In this document: in pieces, positions 32,172 through 43,615 of the stretch
How positions within the stretch are numbered: the first letter of the stretch is position 1
Layout: each line of letters starts with the position of its first letter
Origin: Prostheceraeus crozeri
Taxonomy: Eukaryota > Platyhelminthes > Polycladida > Euryleptidae
Direction: 5' to 3'
Assembly: GCA_907163375.1 (NCBI GenBank)
Contig: CAJQUW010000952.1
Location: forward strand, 10,001 to 74,000
Length of the DNA stretch: 64,000 nucleotides
Position numbers and translations under genes: made by a program
The notes under the pieces: generated by a model
What the model was told of the DNA's origin: nothing
What the model saw: only the letters and a program-made list of their open reading frames with translations
Database searches by the model: none

Positions 32172-32933
32172 ATGGTTTGGAATCATGTTGATAGGAACCA
32201 TGATAGCTAACCGATGTGAGACCTATTGAACTATGGCGAGTAAATCATTCAACGGTTGCATAACTTTCTATGATGACAACAAAGTTACTTTGATCTCCTG
32301 TATACACTGCAGACACAGATCCCTTTCTAGATTTGTGGCTGTAGGCACCAAAGTGCAACATAAACAATCTTTGTGGAGGAAATATTGTTTCCTATTTCAC
32401 ATTCATCTTTTAGTGTAACTTAGGGAAGTCATTGATCATTTTTTGATTGCAACAAAATTCATTTCGTTGTGCATGTGGTCAATGGATATCAATTGCAAGA
32501 TGATCAAAGTTGCAGCTACAGTAGTGCTTGTACAATTTTCAAGAGAGAGATAGTGAAGGTTTACAAGGCTTTCATAGAGCGATAATTAACGTAAGAATCA
32601 GCAAAAAACTTTTTCTCGCGACTTCGACAAGACTGAATCGCCATTGCAAAGAAGATGAAATCTGATGTTGTTGAGCACTCAACTAACTGATCATTTAAAT
32701 TCATCTACAAACCGTCCTGAAGTCCGAAGATGCCCAACATGCAGCTCATCCACGCCGTTTGGGTGGGCATGTACAATTATGCATTTAAAATAGCAATTTG
32801 TTCCCGTCACCGACGTCAAGATGCAAAAAATTTTGTCTCTTTTGCCAATGAATGTTTTTGGAACAAAATGCTTGTAAACAATTTTTGTGCAATATTTTTG
32901 TAATAATATTTTTAATTTATAATTAAGAGCCAC
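32172..32933. other. Non-coding stretch
   Basis: No gene or repeat end identified. Confidence 0.3.
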
Positions 32934-33224
32934 GAAATTCATAATGATCTATTAGCACGAGGCCTTTCGTCCAATCTCAACGGGTGCTAACTTTGGACAG
33001 AAACAAATCTTAGATGCAAACTTAGATATAAAATTTGAATCATTCATAACAGATACTTAGGAAAATATAGAGATATCCTTATAATAATAATAATAATAGC
33101 ACATGAACCTTACACATGAACATAATAGAAATCAAAGCATAGCAATACTGTAAGACATAAACTGCACATGTATATACAACCTAGTACTCATAGAAAGCGT
33201 AAGAAATGAAAAAAAGGAAGAAAT

Positions 33225-33713
33225 CTACCACGGAAGGAAAACACTAGCTATAAAATCCTTTTGAGCACAAAGATCTGGACTCCTTCGTTTGATAATGAGA
33301 GCCTCTATAATTGAAAGGATGTCATACCGCGCGCACTTGTATATCACAGAAAATCTTCTTCTGGCATCAGTCGAGGAAGCATCACAAATTTGGAGATGTC
33401 GAGTAACACTGCTGGATGGAATATTTGTCGATCTTGGGGGACACTTGTGAGGTTTATCAAGCCATTTTGGGACGTGTTCTGACACTCTCTCTCCAAGACA
33501 TCTTGTCGTCCTCCCAATATACCTGCATCCACATGTACAGTCAAATTGATAAATTACGTTTGAGTTTGAGAGGAATGGCAATTTATCTTTAAGAGAGCGA
33601 ATCGGAATCCGGCGAGATGTGAATACTAGTCTAAGTTCTGCACTTGGAAACAACTTGAAAGCCTGCCGAAAACTCCTCTTAAATGAACTGGCACTTTTAT
33701 CACCAATAAATGG
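33225..33713 (-). pseudogene. Penelope-like GIY-YIG endonuclease C-terminus, left arm
   Basis: Minus-strand sequence FIGDKSASSFKRSFRQAFKL leads into the endonuclease. There NVIYQFDCTCGCRYIGRTTR carries the Tyr and YIG of GIY-YIG with the Cys-x-Cys of the Penelope clade, and CLGERVSEH holds the conserved Arg and His. The end is IIEALIIKRRSPDLC...SVFLPW. Reverse transcriptase is absent. The open frame continues upstream to 33863 through the hairpin, which is not Penelope sequence. In the family this nuclease nicks the target for priming. Confidence 0.8.
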
Positions 33714-33830
33714 AATCCTCATGAATATCTGCTTTTTCTCAGGTCCAAAAATTGAGAAATTTTTTGAGAAATTTCCTGAGAAACTGAAATTTTTTGGACC
33801 TGAGAAAAAGCAGATATTCATGAGGATTCC
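33712..33830. repeat. Perfect 40-bp-arm hairpin
   Basis: GGAATCCTCATGAATATCTG at 33712 and its exact complement ending at 33830; the 40-base arms are identical in complement around a ~39-base A/T-rich loop. It is present only on the left side of the Penelope palindrome. Confidence 0.85.
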
Positions 33831-33832
33831 AC

Positions 33833-34095
33833 ACTGTAAACTGTAGGGCACTAATTTAGGCACGAAGCCGATATTTCGTGCAAGTTAGCGCCTAGTTAGT
33901 GCCTTTCTAGTGCCTCGAGGCACCAGTAGGCACCAAACCAAATATTTGTTTATCCAATGAAATCGAAGGAAAAATCATTGGGCGCGAACTCGAAACTATG
34001 AACTTCGTGCCTACTCGTGCCTTTTTGTTGGTTAGAATTGATGCCTAAATTTCGTGCCTAATTCAAGCGAATATTCGTGCCCTAGAGTTTACAGT
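33833..34095. mobile_element. Small foldback/MITE between the Penelope arms
   Basis: ACTGTAAACTGTAGGGCAC and the complement of the right end (ACTGTAAACTCTAGGGCAC) form 19-bp TIRs with one mismatch. The interior repeats GTGCCT/AGGCAC about ten times (for example TAGTGCCTCGAGGCACC). No target duplication is clear. Confidence 0.6.
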
Positions 34096-34585
34096 CCATT
34101 TATTGGTGATAAAAGTGCCAGTTCATTTAAGAGGAGTTTTCGGCAGGCTTTCAAGTTGTTTCCAAGTGCAGAACTTAGACTAGTATTCACATCTCGCCGG
34201 ATTCCGATTCGCTCTCTTAAAGATAAATTGCCATTCCTCTCAAACTCAAACGTAATTTATCAATTTGACTGTACTTGTGGATGCAGGTATATTGGGAGGA
34301 CGACAAGATGTCTTGGAGAGAGAGAGTGTCAGAAAACGTCCCAAAATGGCTTGATAAACCTCAGAAGTGTCCCCAAGATCGACAAATATTCCATCCAGCA
34401 GTGTTACTCGACATCTCCAAATTTGTGATGCTTCCTCGACTGATGCCAGAAGAAGGTTTTCTGTGATTCACAAGTGCGCGCGGTATGACATCCTTTCAAT
34501 TATAGAGGCCCTCATCATCAAACGAAGGAGTTCAGATCTTTGTGTTCAAAAGGATTTTATAGCTAGTGTTTTCCTTCCGTGGTAG
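34096..34585 (+). pseudogene. Penelope-like GIY-YIG endonuclease C-terminus, right arm
   Basis: A plus-strand copy of the same region: SSFKRSFRQAFKLFP, IYQFDCTCGCRYIGRTTR, then a frame change after CLGER relative to the left arm, then SSVTRHLQICDASS...SVFLPW in another frame. A few substitutions separate the arms. No reverse transcriptase is present. Confidence 0.75.
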
Positions 34586-34862
34586 ATTTCTTCCTTTTTT
34601 TCATTTCTTACGCTTTCTATGAGTACTAGGTTATATATACATGTAGGCTACAGTTTATGTCTTACAGTATTGCTATGCTTTGATTTCTATTATGTTCATG
34701 TGTAAGGATATCTCTATATTTTCCTAAGTATCTGTTATGAATGATTCAAATTTTATATCTAAGTTTGCATCTAAGATTTGTTTCTGTCCAAAGTTAGCAC
34801 CCGTTGAGATTGGACGAAAGGCCTCGTGCTAATAGATCATTATGAATTTCGTGGCTCTTTTT

Positions 34863-36646
34863 ATTTATGAACTATCAAAAGGGGATTCATTCTTTAAAGA
34901 TTTTTAATTTAGTGTAATTTAATGATTGGCATTGACATCAACAAGAATATCCAAGCCTCACTGAAAGGAAGGCAAGTTTCTGCATGAAATGAATAAAATA
35001 GAGAAAATTGCAGACAAAATTATTCGTGCCCTAGTTTCACTAGCATCAAAATTATAGCAAATTATTTAAAGTGAGCCTACACATAAAACTGCATGTCAGA
35101 CCTACTGTGCATAGCATATTTTGCATATTTAATCATTTTATGCAAGTATTTGATTTATCAGTAATTTACCATTGACATAGGCATTCCTTCATTAATATTC
35201 TTAATTAATGAGATTGCTATTCATTCATTTTAGCATTCCTTCATTAAGATTTGAAATTAATGGTCAATTTCTGAAAAGATAGCAAAATGTAAACACTTGA
35301 CCAACAAAGGCCTCCGAAAACCTTGGCCTGATAAGGGTTAATGCAGAAGTTCAAATCTAATTATCCATAAAAAATGCCCATACTATTAAAATTGCAGAAA
35401 AGTCTCCTTCTTAACCGCAGGGTTTCACATGTGTTCGAAATGACTAAGTTACCACAAGTTGTAGATCCATTACTTTGGATGAGACTTCATTGAGATCATT
35501 TTGAGTTGTTAAGAAGAACTGGAGATGCCATCATTCTTGCGCTTATAAGATGCTGATTTCATTTTCATTTCGCTGTCTCGCCAAGTGTGTGGAATGTCAA
35601 CCAGTGTTGCTTCAGACATAATCATTTAAACCCTGTGTCAGTTGGACACCATCGAAATGCATTTTAATATCTCGGTATTGTTGTGACTATATTTTTTATT
35701 ATTTCATTGTCTTATGTGAAGGTTGAAAGTTCTGACAAGGACACTGACCTCGCTGCTGCCAGAAACTATCTTCTGCTTCTTGAAAGACGAATTTGTGGAG
35801 CGTGATAGGAATCAATTGTTGTATTAAAGTCAGCACAATAATTTCCACATCGCATAAGCCAAGTTGGCATCAGCAAAATGAATTATGTTAGGCTGCTTTG
35901 TTCTGTAACCTGCAAGACGTATGTCTCTTAGGTAAACACTTAAGTGTGCAGACACTGAACAAGCTATATAGTCATACGTCCAGCAACACAACTGCGTCGG
36001 AGAAACTTTAAAGTGTACTTGTCATCTTTATAAAGATGAAGCTAAAAATATAGATAAACCTTGTTCTTACTAGAAATTGGTTTCTGGCACAGAGATAAAT
36101 TGCTTTGTCTGCGTTGTTTGGTCTAGAGATGACATTTTTTAATACTGATGGTCACGCTAAGAACTAGTCCCGAGGGGCAGAAAGATCCATTTTCCATTGA
36201 ACGCAATGCAAATTCAAGCCTGAATTCTGACGAACTAAATCATTGACACCGCATTGAACGTACACAGTCAGTAAATTCAGATCGTGAGGAGTCGAGCGAT
36301 GTGAATGATGATTCCATTTGATGAATTTATCACGGCGAAACATTGAATCAAAGATAGGTACGATTGACTTGGCAGACGTTCAGTCTTCAATGTGATAATG
36401 CCAGCTCGTGTGTTCCCTAATATAACTTTCCTTACGCATTGCGCGCGCTTGGCCAATCACATAAGCCAAAGGGAGACAACTATCTCCTCATGTTACTACC
36501 ATCGCATACAATGGCTGAGATATAATCTCGTCACCTCTAGAGTAACAGCGGCAGACGAATCCATCTCTGTAGTTCCTGGTCAAAAATGGTCTCCGCATTT
36601 CTTAAATCCCCATTGAATTATTATTATCCCATTTATTAAATCCCCC
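34863..36646. other. Non-coding stretch
   Basis: No gene supported. 36601-36646 contains pieces of the family phrase TTTATTAAATCCCC. GCATTCCTTCATTAA occurs twice near 35180 and 35232. Confidence 0.35.
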
Positions 36647-36649
36647 AGT

Positions 36650-38265
36650 GATGAGCCGTTGCATGGCTATCCGTAGCGTCTACGGCTGCCATGGAGTTTA
36701 GTTTTTACCATAGAGTAGATATATATTAGGTAGAGTGGTAGCTCCGCATTTATTAAATCCCCAATGTATATACACTTTCGATTTTATTAAATGAACTCAA
36801 GGGAGATGCACCTGTGGTATTGTCACCAAATGTGAGAAATGCAAATTTTTGCAGTTTTAAAGATATTGCCACAGAATTGAGTGACCATGACAGTAATGCA
36901 GAAGGAATGATGGTATTTACAGATCCTCCGTGTCATGACAGCCTTGGAGAGTCAATGACTATTGAATTAGCAACCCGATGGGTTGGTATTACTTTCATGC
37001 TCAACCTCAAGAGTATATCTTAATCGTGATCATATCACAGACAACCTGACGCTGGCAGAGCAAAATCACATAATCTAAGACAATGATTTCAATTAACTTT
37101 GAAAGATGTAGATGGTTCCACATCACTATTCAGATTCAAGAAATGAAAAATGAATTTAGTGATCGATTCATAAAATCATTTATAGTCCGGGAGCTAGCGT
37201 GAAGTTGTGCAGGGAACGAGGTAGTACATAAAACTTTCACATAGCATAGTACACCTCTAACCTACTGCGAAACTTCGCGTCTGCCGGATCAGATCATTTG
37301 TTTTTCAGAAATAGAGAGGATAACTAAATCCTATTTATTTCCAATGGTAAAATTGTGACATTTGAGGTGTTGACTCCATTTTTCGAATTTTTGCTAATAA
37401 AAGTTACACAAATTGGTATTTTGTTAAACTGGTTATTATAGAAATCATCTACAGATCATGATCTTTCAAATGAGTTATCATTCAGTGACAGAGGATGAAG
37501 TAAAGTGTACAAACAGACACTTTTCGTTAAAGTATATCAACAATTTTCCTGAAATTTCTATGTTAAAATTTGCAGTTACACCAACTATTATTTGAGTTAT
37601 TTTTTATTAAATAATAATTTTATTAAATATCAATAACCAAATATTATTGAGTTATTATATTCAAACAAAAAATTATTTGAGCACTTTTGAAAAAAGTCAA
37701 AATTTGCAAATTTTTATACTACCAACATGACTCCTCTATTTAAGTAGCATGCAACAAGTTGGATATCAAATGGAATGAATATTTGCAAATAAGCATTCTA
37801 ACTAAGTGGAAGTTAAACTGATTATCAAGGGAATTTCATGATCCGTTTGATTATGGAAGTCTTCATGAAAAAGTCGCGATCTTATTGTGCTTTCTTGGCT
37901 GAAATTTCGAATTTCTAATTCATGAAAGCAATAGCAGGTCATCGAGTTGCCAATTTAACAAATATTACCTCTCCAAGGCTGTCATGACACGGACAATCTG
38001 TAAAATAATATCATTTCCTTCTGCAATGCTATCATGATCACTCAATTCCGTTGTAATTTCTTTAAACTGCATAAATGTGTATCTCACATTTTGAAACAAT
38101 TCCGACTGTATCTCCCTTGAGTTCATTTGGTAGAATCGAAAGTGTATATACATTGGGGATTTAATAAATGCGGAGCTACCACTCTACCTAATATATCTAC
38201 TCTATGGTAAGAACTAAACTCCATGGCAGCCGTAGACGCTACGGATAGCCATGCAACGGCTCATC
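36650..38265. mobile_element. 1.6-kb composite inverted-repeat element
   Basis: Outer ends GATGAGCCGTTGCATGGCTA and its complement begin TIRs of about 300 bp. They run through a small internal palindrome (CCGTAGCGTCTACGG) and into two opposed heads of the CATAGAGTAA MITE family (36708 and ~38205). AGT is found on both flanks (36647-36649, 38266-38268), a possible 3-bp duplication. The interior holds diverged family tail sequence (TGGATATCAAATGGAATGA). No transposase. Confidence 0.7.
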
Positions 38266-38426
38266 AGTGTGGCTTGGAATGGCCTTTATGACAACCAGAA
38301 TGACTGGACAAGCTGATTACATTTCATCTTATTTATTCAGTTTATCATCTATGGTGAACACAACCTGCTATGTGAAGTCCACCAGCTCGCTCAGCCATTC
38401 TACTGCAGTTGTTTTTAACTGTCTAA

Positions 38427-38624
38427 GGCCTCAGCACACTGCGAGCTTTTCCAAGCGTTCCCGAGGAAAGCGTTTTGCAGCAAATATAAAGTCATCATTA
38501 CAGCAGTTGCAGACTGCCACAATGCGAGCAAAGCAAACGAGAGCGATTGATATCTTGCGGACATACGTTTGCTCGAGACGCTCGGGAAGCTCGTGTTTGC
38601 TTTCCTTTCAGTGTGGCTGAGGCC
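38427..38624. mobile_element. Harbinger-type MITE, 198 bp
   Basis: GGCCTCAGCACACTG opens and CAGTGTGGCTGAGGCC closes it, with TAA on both sides (38424-38426, 38625-38627). The 3-bp TAA duplication fits PIF/Harbinger. It lies immediately beside the left end of the hAT remnant. Confidence 0.75.
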
Positions 38625-38629
38625 TAATG

Positions 38630-39308
38630 CAGGTGTCAGCAAGCGTTTTTTACTACTAGGCCATTTCGGGGAGTCAAGACGGCGCACCAAGCCGGAGAAA
38701 ACAGGGTTTCCAAGAAAAGATAAATTTATTAAAATATACGACACGATCAATTGGAAACATGTTTCTTCGAATGGAAACAACATCAGGATTGACGAAGAAA
38801 GCGTTCAACGACAGAATATCACATAGGTGTTCGCCTGTGAGCTGAGATCGCAGCTTGTTCTTAGACACTTTCATCTTCGAGAAGAGCTGCTCGCACGAAT
38901 AGGTGCTACCAAACATTGCGATCACGCGCGTGGCACGGGCCAACAATAATGGAAACTGAGAGCGTGGCAATTGACGGTAGAAGTCAATGAGAGTTGTGCA
39001 AGAGAAGATTTAGACGAGAGAACGTCGGAAGCTTGCAGTTTAACTAACTCAGCAGATGTAGTAAAATGCAGTAAACATTCTAAAAAGAAATGGAATGGCC
39101 TCAATCCTGTAATCCCGAAAGTAGAAGGGCATTTTGAAAAGGACGCGTGGGCCCGGATCATATAGAATTTTCAATTTTTTCAAGCACAATTGCTTCTGCG
39201 AAAACTGCTACAGGCCGGATGAAGTTAAAAAATCAAGGAGCCGTTCGGCCCGACTGGAATACTGGCTAGGCCGTATCCGGCATAAAGGCTGGAGTTTGCC
39301 GACCCCTG
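38630..39308 (-). mobile_element. hAT transposon remnant, internally deleted
   Basis: Left end CAGGTGTCAGCAAGCG and the complement of the right end, CAGGGGTCGGCAAACTCC, are typical hAT TIRs. Only the transposase C-terminus remains inside. Ignoring the Harbinger MITE next to it, the flanks GTCTAATG and GTTTAGGG agree at 5 of 8 positions, weakly suggesting an old 8-bp duplication. Confidence 0.75.
38674..39161 (-). pseudogene. hAT transposase C-terminal fragment (dimerisation domain)
   Basis: The upstream piece has ELVKLQASDVLSSK in one frame. The downstream piece (38674-38970) reads FPLLLARATRVIAMFGSTYS, then CEQLFSKMKVSKNKLRSQLT and GEHLCDILSL, the hAT C-terminal dimerisation signature. The frame changes between the pieces near 38950. 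The RNase H-like catalytic part is missing apart from its end. It resembles the ZBED/GTF2IRD2-like hAT group by the GSTYxCEQLFSxMK wording. Confidence 0.8.
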
Positions 39309-41359
39309 GTTTAGGGAAGGCCTCGAAATACCCTGAATGTTCTTGACAGCATCTAAAACCTATGTGTCTGCTACAATTTTGAAGTGCCTTCAGGCACTTG
39401 TATATACAGCTGATGGAGTGCCCTTAAAAGGGGCATTTTGCACGAGGACCATTTCTACTTTTTACTCTTGGAAACGCTGGTGCCTTTCTTCCATGTGGCC
39501 GAGATCTTGTTTGCTGAGTAAGATTTGGTGAGAGAGTTTAGAAAGAATGCTGGGTGCACCATTTTGAAGTCGTAGGTTTGATCTGACCTAGTATTGAATC
39601 CATGTCATCTGGGCGCAGAGCGAAACCACAGGGCAACAATAATTAACAATAATAAACACAGGGTTATCATGATCATAACGCTTTCATTATCTTAAACAGC
39701 AATTCAGGCAAGCTGCGAGGAGCATCGCATTTCTGCCTACTCTGGAAGATGTCTGCTTAGAAGTACAATTATAATCATGAAAATGACCGTTTGATCACTG
39801 CGTTATTATGTGCACCAAACTCGGAAGTACTTAGATCTACATAAACAAATGGAATTTTGTGATGTTTGGCGCTCCGCAACTTGCAAGACGACTGAAAACA
39901 TAGCTGAAGAAATATCGTTTTATTGATGTTGGGTGACAATCTAAGATTTAAAGATAAGAAGCTCGTGCGCGAATTTAAGAAGAAAATGTTAGCAGCTCTC
40001 GGACTAATTTTTAGTGAGAGTTCACTAAGTTAACCCGTGTATATACGCCTTCACGCTTTCGTGACTCAGCAAGGTTTTGATTGTTCTCAAGGTTGAATTC
40101 ACATGTAGGCTATAGCTAGCTTTGAAAATAAAATAGGCAATTGATTTTTTCTCACACTTTTCTTTTATACATTTTGAATGGCAACTGCACATTGATTTTC
40201 AACAGGCCCATGAGGAAGCCCATGTATCAAATGCCATCTATAGATGACGAGTTGAGCAAGCCGAGTGGCGGCAGTAGAGAGTTCACACGGTTCACATGGC
40301 AGATGTGCTGTCCTGTGATATTCATGACTAATACATAAGGATTCAAGCAAAGATCAATACCACCCGGGGTTATTGGTCTGCAGCAACATGTAGGCCTGCA
40401 AATCATAGTCTATGTCTCCTGCACATCACTGTAGGAAACGAGAGAGATGTAATCCGAAGAGTGTTTTTTCGTCTACTTTGAATATGAAATGCGGCACAAT
40501 TGTTCTCATGAACAATTATCGCACAAAATTCAATGTCAAGGCCAAAAAGCACCAATTAAAGTCATATCTTCCGAGAATGTTAGCATAGAATTCTATCAGG
40601 ACGAAGTGCAAGAGAAGATATGGGAATGGTAAAATTCTCAAGAATCGAAAATGGTAAAAAATTTTTAAAGGAACCTTAAAGCAAATTTTAAAACATCGGA
40701 CTACAAGTGTTTTTGAGTGATTCACTGATAGACAGCATTGACTTTGTGAGTCGACGCAAAAACTCCGTTCTTCATTGGATTTTATGCAATTAATAAAAAA
40801 CAACTGTTATCAGTGTATTGGCATGTTGCAGGTGACTGAATGTTGTCGTGCAATCTGCATGTTTTCGCATCAGTCAGCTGTTACGTTATCGCAATGCAAT
40901 TTAGAGGCTGTAGATGTATACTGATCTTTGATCAGTAGATAAGAACATGGCTAACCGCAACATACATAGGCTTATACATGCCACTAAATTGCAGGCTATC
41001 ACACCAACAAGCTCGATCTGACTGTTCCATGTATTGGTGATTGAAATCGACAAGATAGACTTCTGTAAATTTGATCATTAGCGCCCACTCAAACCCGCGG
41101 AATTTCGTGAATACTGAGTAGTCTACACATAATGCTCATTAATCCGTATTACTCATATTTTGAGCTCCCAAAAGTCAGGGATTCAATCGTCTCCAGAATT
41201 CCAACAAAATACACTTATTGCATGCTCATTCATGGTGGTATCAGTTTTTTATGAACTCGGAGTCATCTTGTTGCAAATTCTACTTTTTTAATAAAATACT
41301 TTTAGTTTCAGTTAAAAATTGATGGTGGATGATGAGAACCGACACATTTCGATCAGTTC
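39309..41359. other. Non-coding stretch
   Basis: No gene supported. 39370-39530 is somewhat GC-richer with open frames on the plus strand but no domain. Confidence 0.3.
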
Positions 41360-41565
41360 TCACATGATAAAGTAAGTAAGTATGTTGGCTCAAAAAGTAT
41401 CTGTATACAGTAGGAAAATTGATATGAAAAGATTCAGTTTTTTGCGGAGATTACGTTCCTACGGTCCAAAAAATTATTTGAGCAGTTTTTAAAAGGGTAA
41501 ATCCCTAGAGTAAGTATATTAGGTAGAGTGGTAACTCCGCATTTATTAAATCCCCAATTGACAGT
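41360..41565. repeat. Rearranged CATAGAGTAA-family fragment
   Basis: An inverted family tail (GTATACAG, TTTTTTGCGGAGATTACGTTC, then AAATTATTTGAGCAG) is followed directly by a forward head (CTAGAGTAAGTATATTAGG, GCATTTATTAAATCCCC). Both ends are joined with the body missing, like a deletion or inversion derivative. Confidence 0.65.
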
Positions 41566-42545
41566 TCCAAAACTATGAAGCAAAATCAATTGATATAAAG
41601 CAACAACGAGAAGATAAGTTCTGATTTACAAAAAATGCTATATTCTGATGATCACATTGAAGGTAGCAGTGACTTCATATTGCTGTTTTACCATGAATAG
41701 GAGGGGAATGAAAATTGAACCTTTAGCTGTGTCACCCTGTATTCTGCAAATTATATCTCATACATTTATATTTTTTATTAATATTCTATCATAATATTTC
41801 TGCATTTATTATTAAATTTTATTGCTTATATGTTTCACGTTTTAATGTTTTACTTATATTTTGTTGCTTTATTTGTTGATTATAATATATGATAATTTAT
41901 TTGTTGTAAATAGGATTGACTGCGTCAGCCAGCATTGGCCTTACAGATCCGAAGTTACAAGAAAAAACAATCTCATTGAATCTCAAAATAAAATAACAAT
42001 TTATTAGCGCAAAAATGTTTAATATTACAGTGATGATTTCATAAATGTACACATCAATGATATTACAGAAGAAATGATCTTCGATGTAATATTTACAATG
42101 AAATTATCGCTAAGATTCATTCATTCAAGATAAACATCTAAAGTCAAGTATAAAAGCCCAGTATGTAATAAACCAACAGACAAACGTAATAATAAGAACC
42201 AAGACAGATATGGCATGTGGCATCTGAACTCCAATCGGAATTGGCCAGTGAAAGAAGCCCTATGGGGAAAAGGTTGCGCAGAGAGCTGGCTTTAATTGCA
42301 AGTAGCACTTCTCTACAATATGCACTAAAAGTAGGCTACCCAATGTAATTGTATTCAAATCTCGTGGGGTTATTCCTGCAGAAATTGTTGGTAACACTTG
42401 TTGGTCAAGCTATAGCAATCGGACGTCTTTTTGAATGTTTATAGCACAGATTTCTAGAAATCTGCCATCAGAACATGACGACATGACTTTAAACCTACTT
42501 TCTAGATGTTAGAGGTTAATTTCATGCAAAATCTTCAATATAGAA
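41566..42545. other. Very AT-rich non-coding stretch
   Basis: The run 41740-41910 is almost only A and T. No gene. Confidence 0.3.
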
Positions 42546-42646
42546 ATGTTAATACGATGTCTATACGACATTGAAAATGTAGAGCGAGCGAAACGAATTC
42601 TCCATTTTCAATGAATATAGACGAGTATTAACATTGCTATTGTTGA
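42546..42646. repeat. Imperfect ~100-bp hairpin
   Basis: ATGTTAATACGATGTCTATA and, inverted, TATAGACGAGTATTAACAT; the inner arms continue with ATTGAAAATG and CATTTTCAAT. Likely a tiny foldback MITE. Confidence 0.7.
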
Positions 42647-43376
42647 ATATAGATATCTCGTTTAACCACATAAGCCATGATAAAAACAGATTATATCAGT
42701 GAATCAGGCCATAGATGTACCGTGAAATGTTTCCAAGATGTCCATGAAATGAATATCTTAGGCATAGAAGTATAGTCATCACCGACATTTAATCGAAGAG
42801 GAGATGAAGAGTTCATTCAATTCGGCTTCAATTCATTTACAGTTAGACATCTATGTCAATAAATCAACATAGAGTGTTAAATTTTTCATTACATTGATTA
42901 GATGTAGACACATTCAGCGACACATATTATAAATTTTACTTAACCTGCATGAAAATTGCTATGACTTCATAAATCACACGTCACAATGCTATATATCTAT
43001 GAACCCATGACTGGTGAGTCAGACAAAATCATCATCTATTCGTATGTGACACATTTCAAGAATTTCTCTTGTGATAGGGCAATTGATTAAATTGCAGCCG
43101 TTTCGTTAGCGGTTCGCTTCCGGGCCGCCAGCTTATTTCCCATAGAGTTAACAACGCTTCAAGATACAACGAGTATTGAAACCTTAGTAGAAAGTGGACA
43201 GAGCGGAATCAATGCATTATAAATACCATAATAAATTATGTGAGAGCAATACCCGCGACTTCGTAAGGCTCATGATAAAGAATTATATAGATATGTTTCG
43301 GCGGTTTTATAGGAATGTATCAAATTTTCTTTAATCCACATTTTTGGACGTGTAAAATTCAGTTATCAGCAGATGC

Positions 43377-43615
43377 TTATAATGTCCGTAGAATCATTTG
43401 TCCTATTATCAAGATCAATGCAGATAGTGTCCACGACCATCGTGAGGAATCAGCAGAACTGCAAATCAGGCCGCTTTGACAAACTTTTCCGACTGTTGTT
43501 GAGCCATATGGTATTGAGGTGAGAGCGTAGACAACACCATTTGTTGCTCCCCATTCGGAGTCATAAGGATTGATTATCGAATAACTGTTGGTAGCTCCAA
43601 TGTTCAAGGTGCCCT
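43377..43615 (-). CDS. Possible terminal exon of a host gene (GPI- or membrane-anchored product)
   Basis: On the minus strand a strong 3' splice-site-like sequence, CACTTCCTTTTGCAG, precedes base 43615. From there a 78-codon frame (phase 2) runs to a stop at 43377. It starts GTLNIGATNSYSIINPYDSE and includes two cysteines in KVCQSGLICSSADSS. It ends in a hydrophobic stretch, WTLSALILIIGQMIL, with a short tail. Small residues followed by a hydrophobic terminus resemble a GPI-attachment signal or a C-terminal membrane anchor. I recognise no family and cannot find upstream exons. It could be a chance frame. Confidence 0.35.

Larger units (their letters stand above)
32934..34862. repeat. Large palindrome of two Penelope-like 3' ends
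   Basis: The left arm 32934-33713 and right arm 34096-34862 are ~770-780 bp inverted copies, each carrying the C-terminal GIY-YIG part of a Penelope-like element followed by its 3' region. The spacer holds a 40-bp-arm hairpin (33712-33830) and a small foldback element (33833-34095). Penelope-like elements are known for inverted and tandem partial copies. The left arm has an (ATA)n microsatellite (~33080) absent from the right. Confidence 0.85.
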
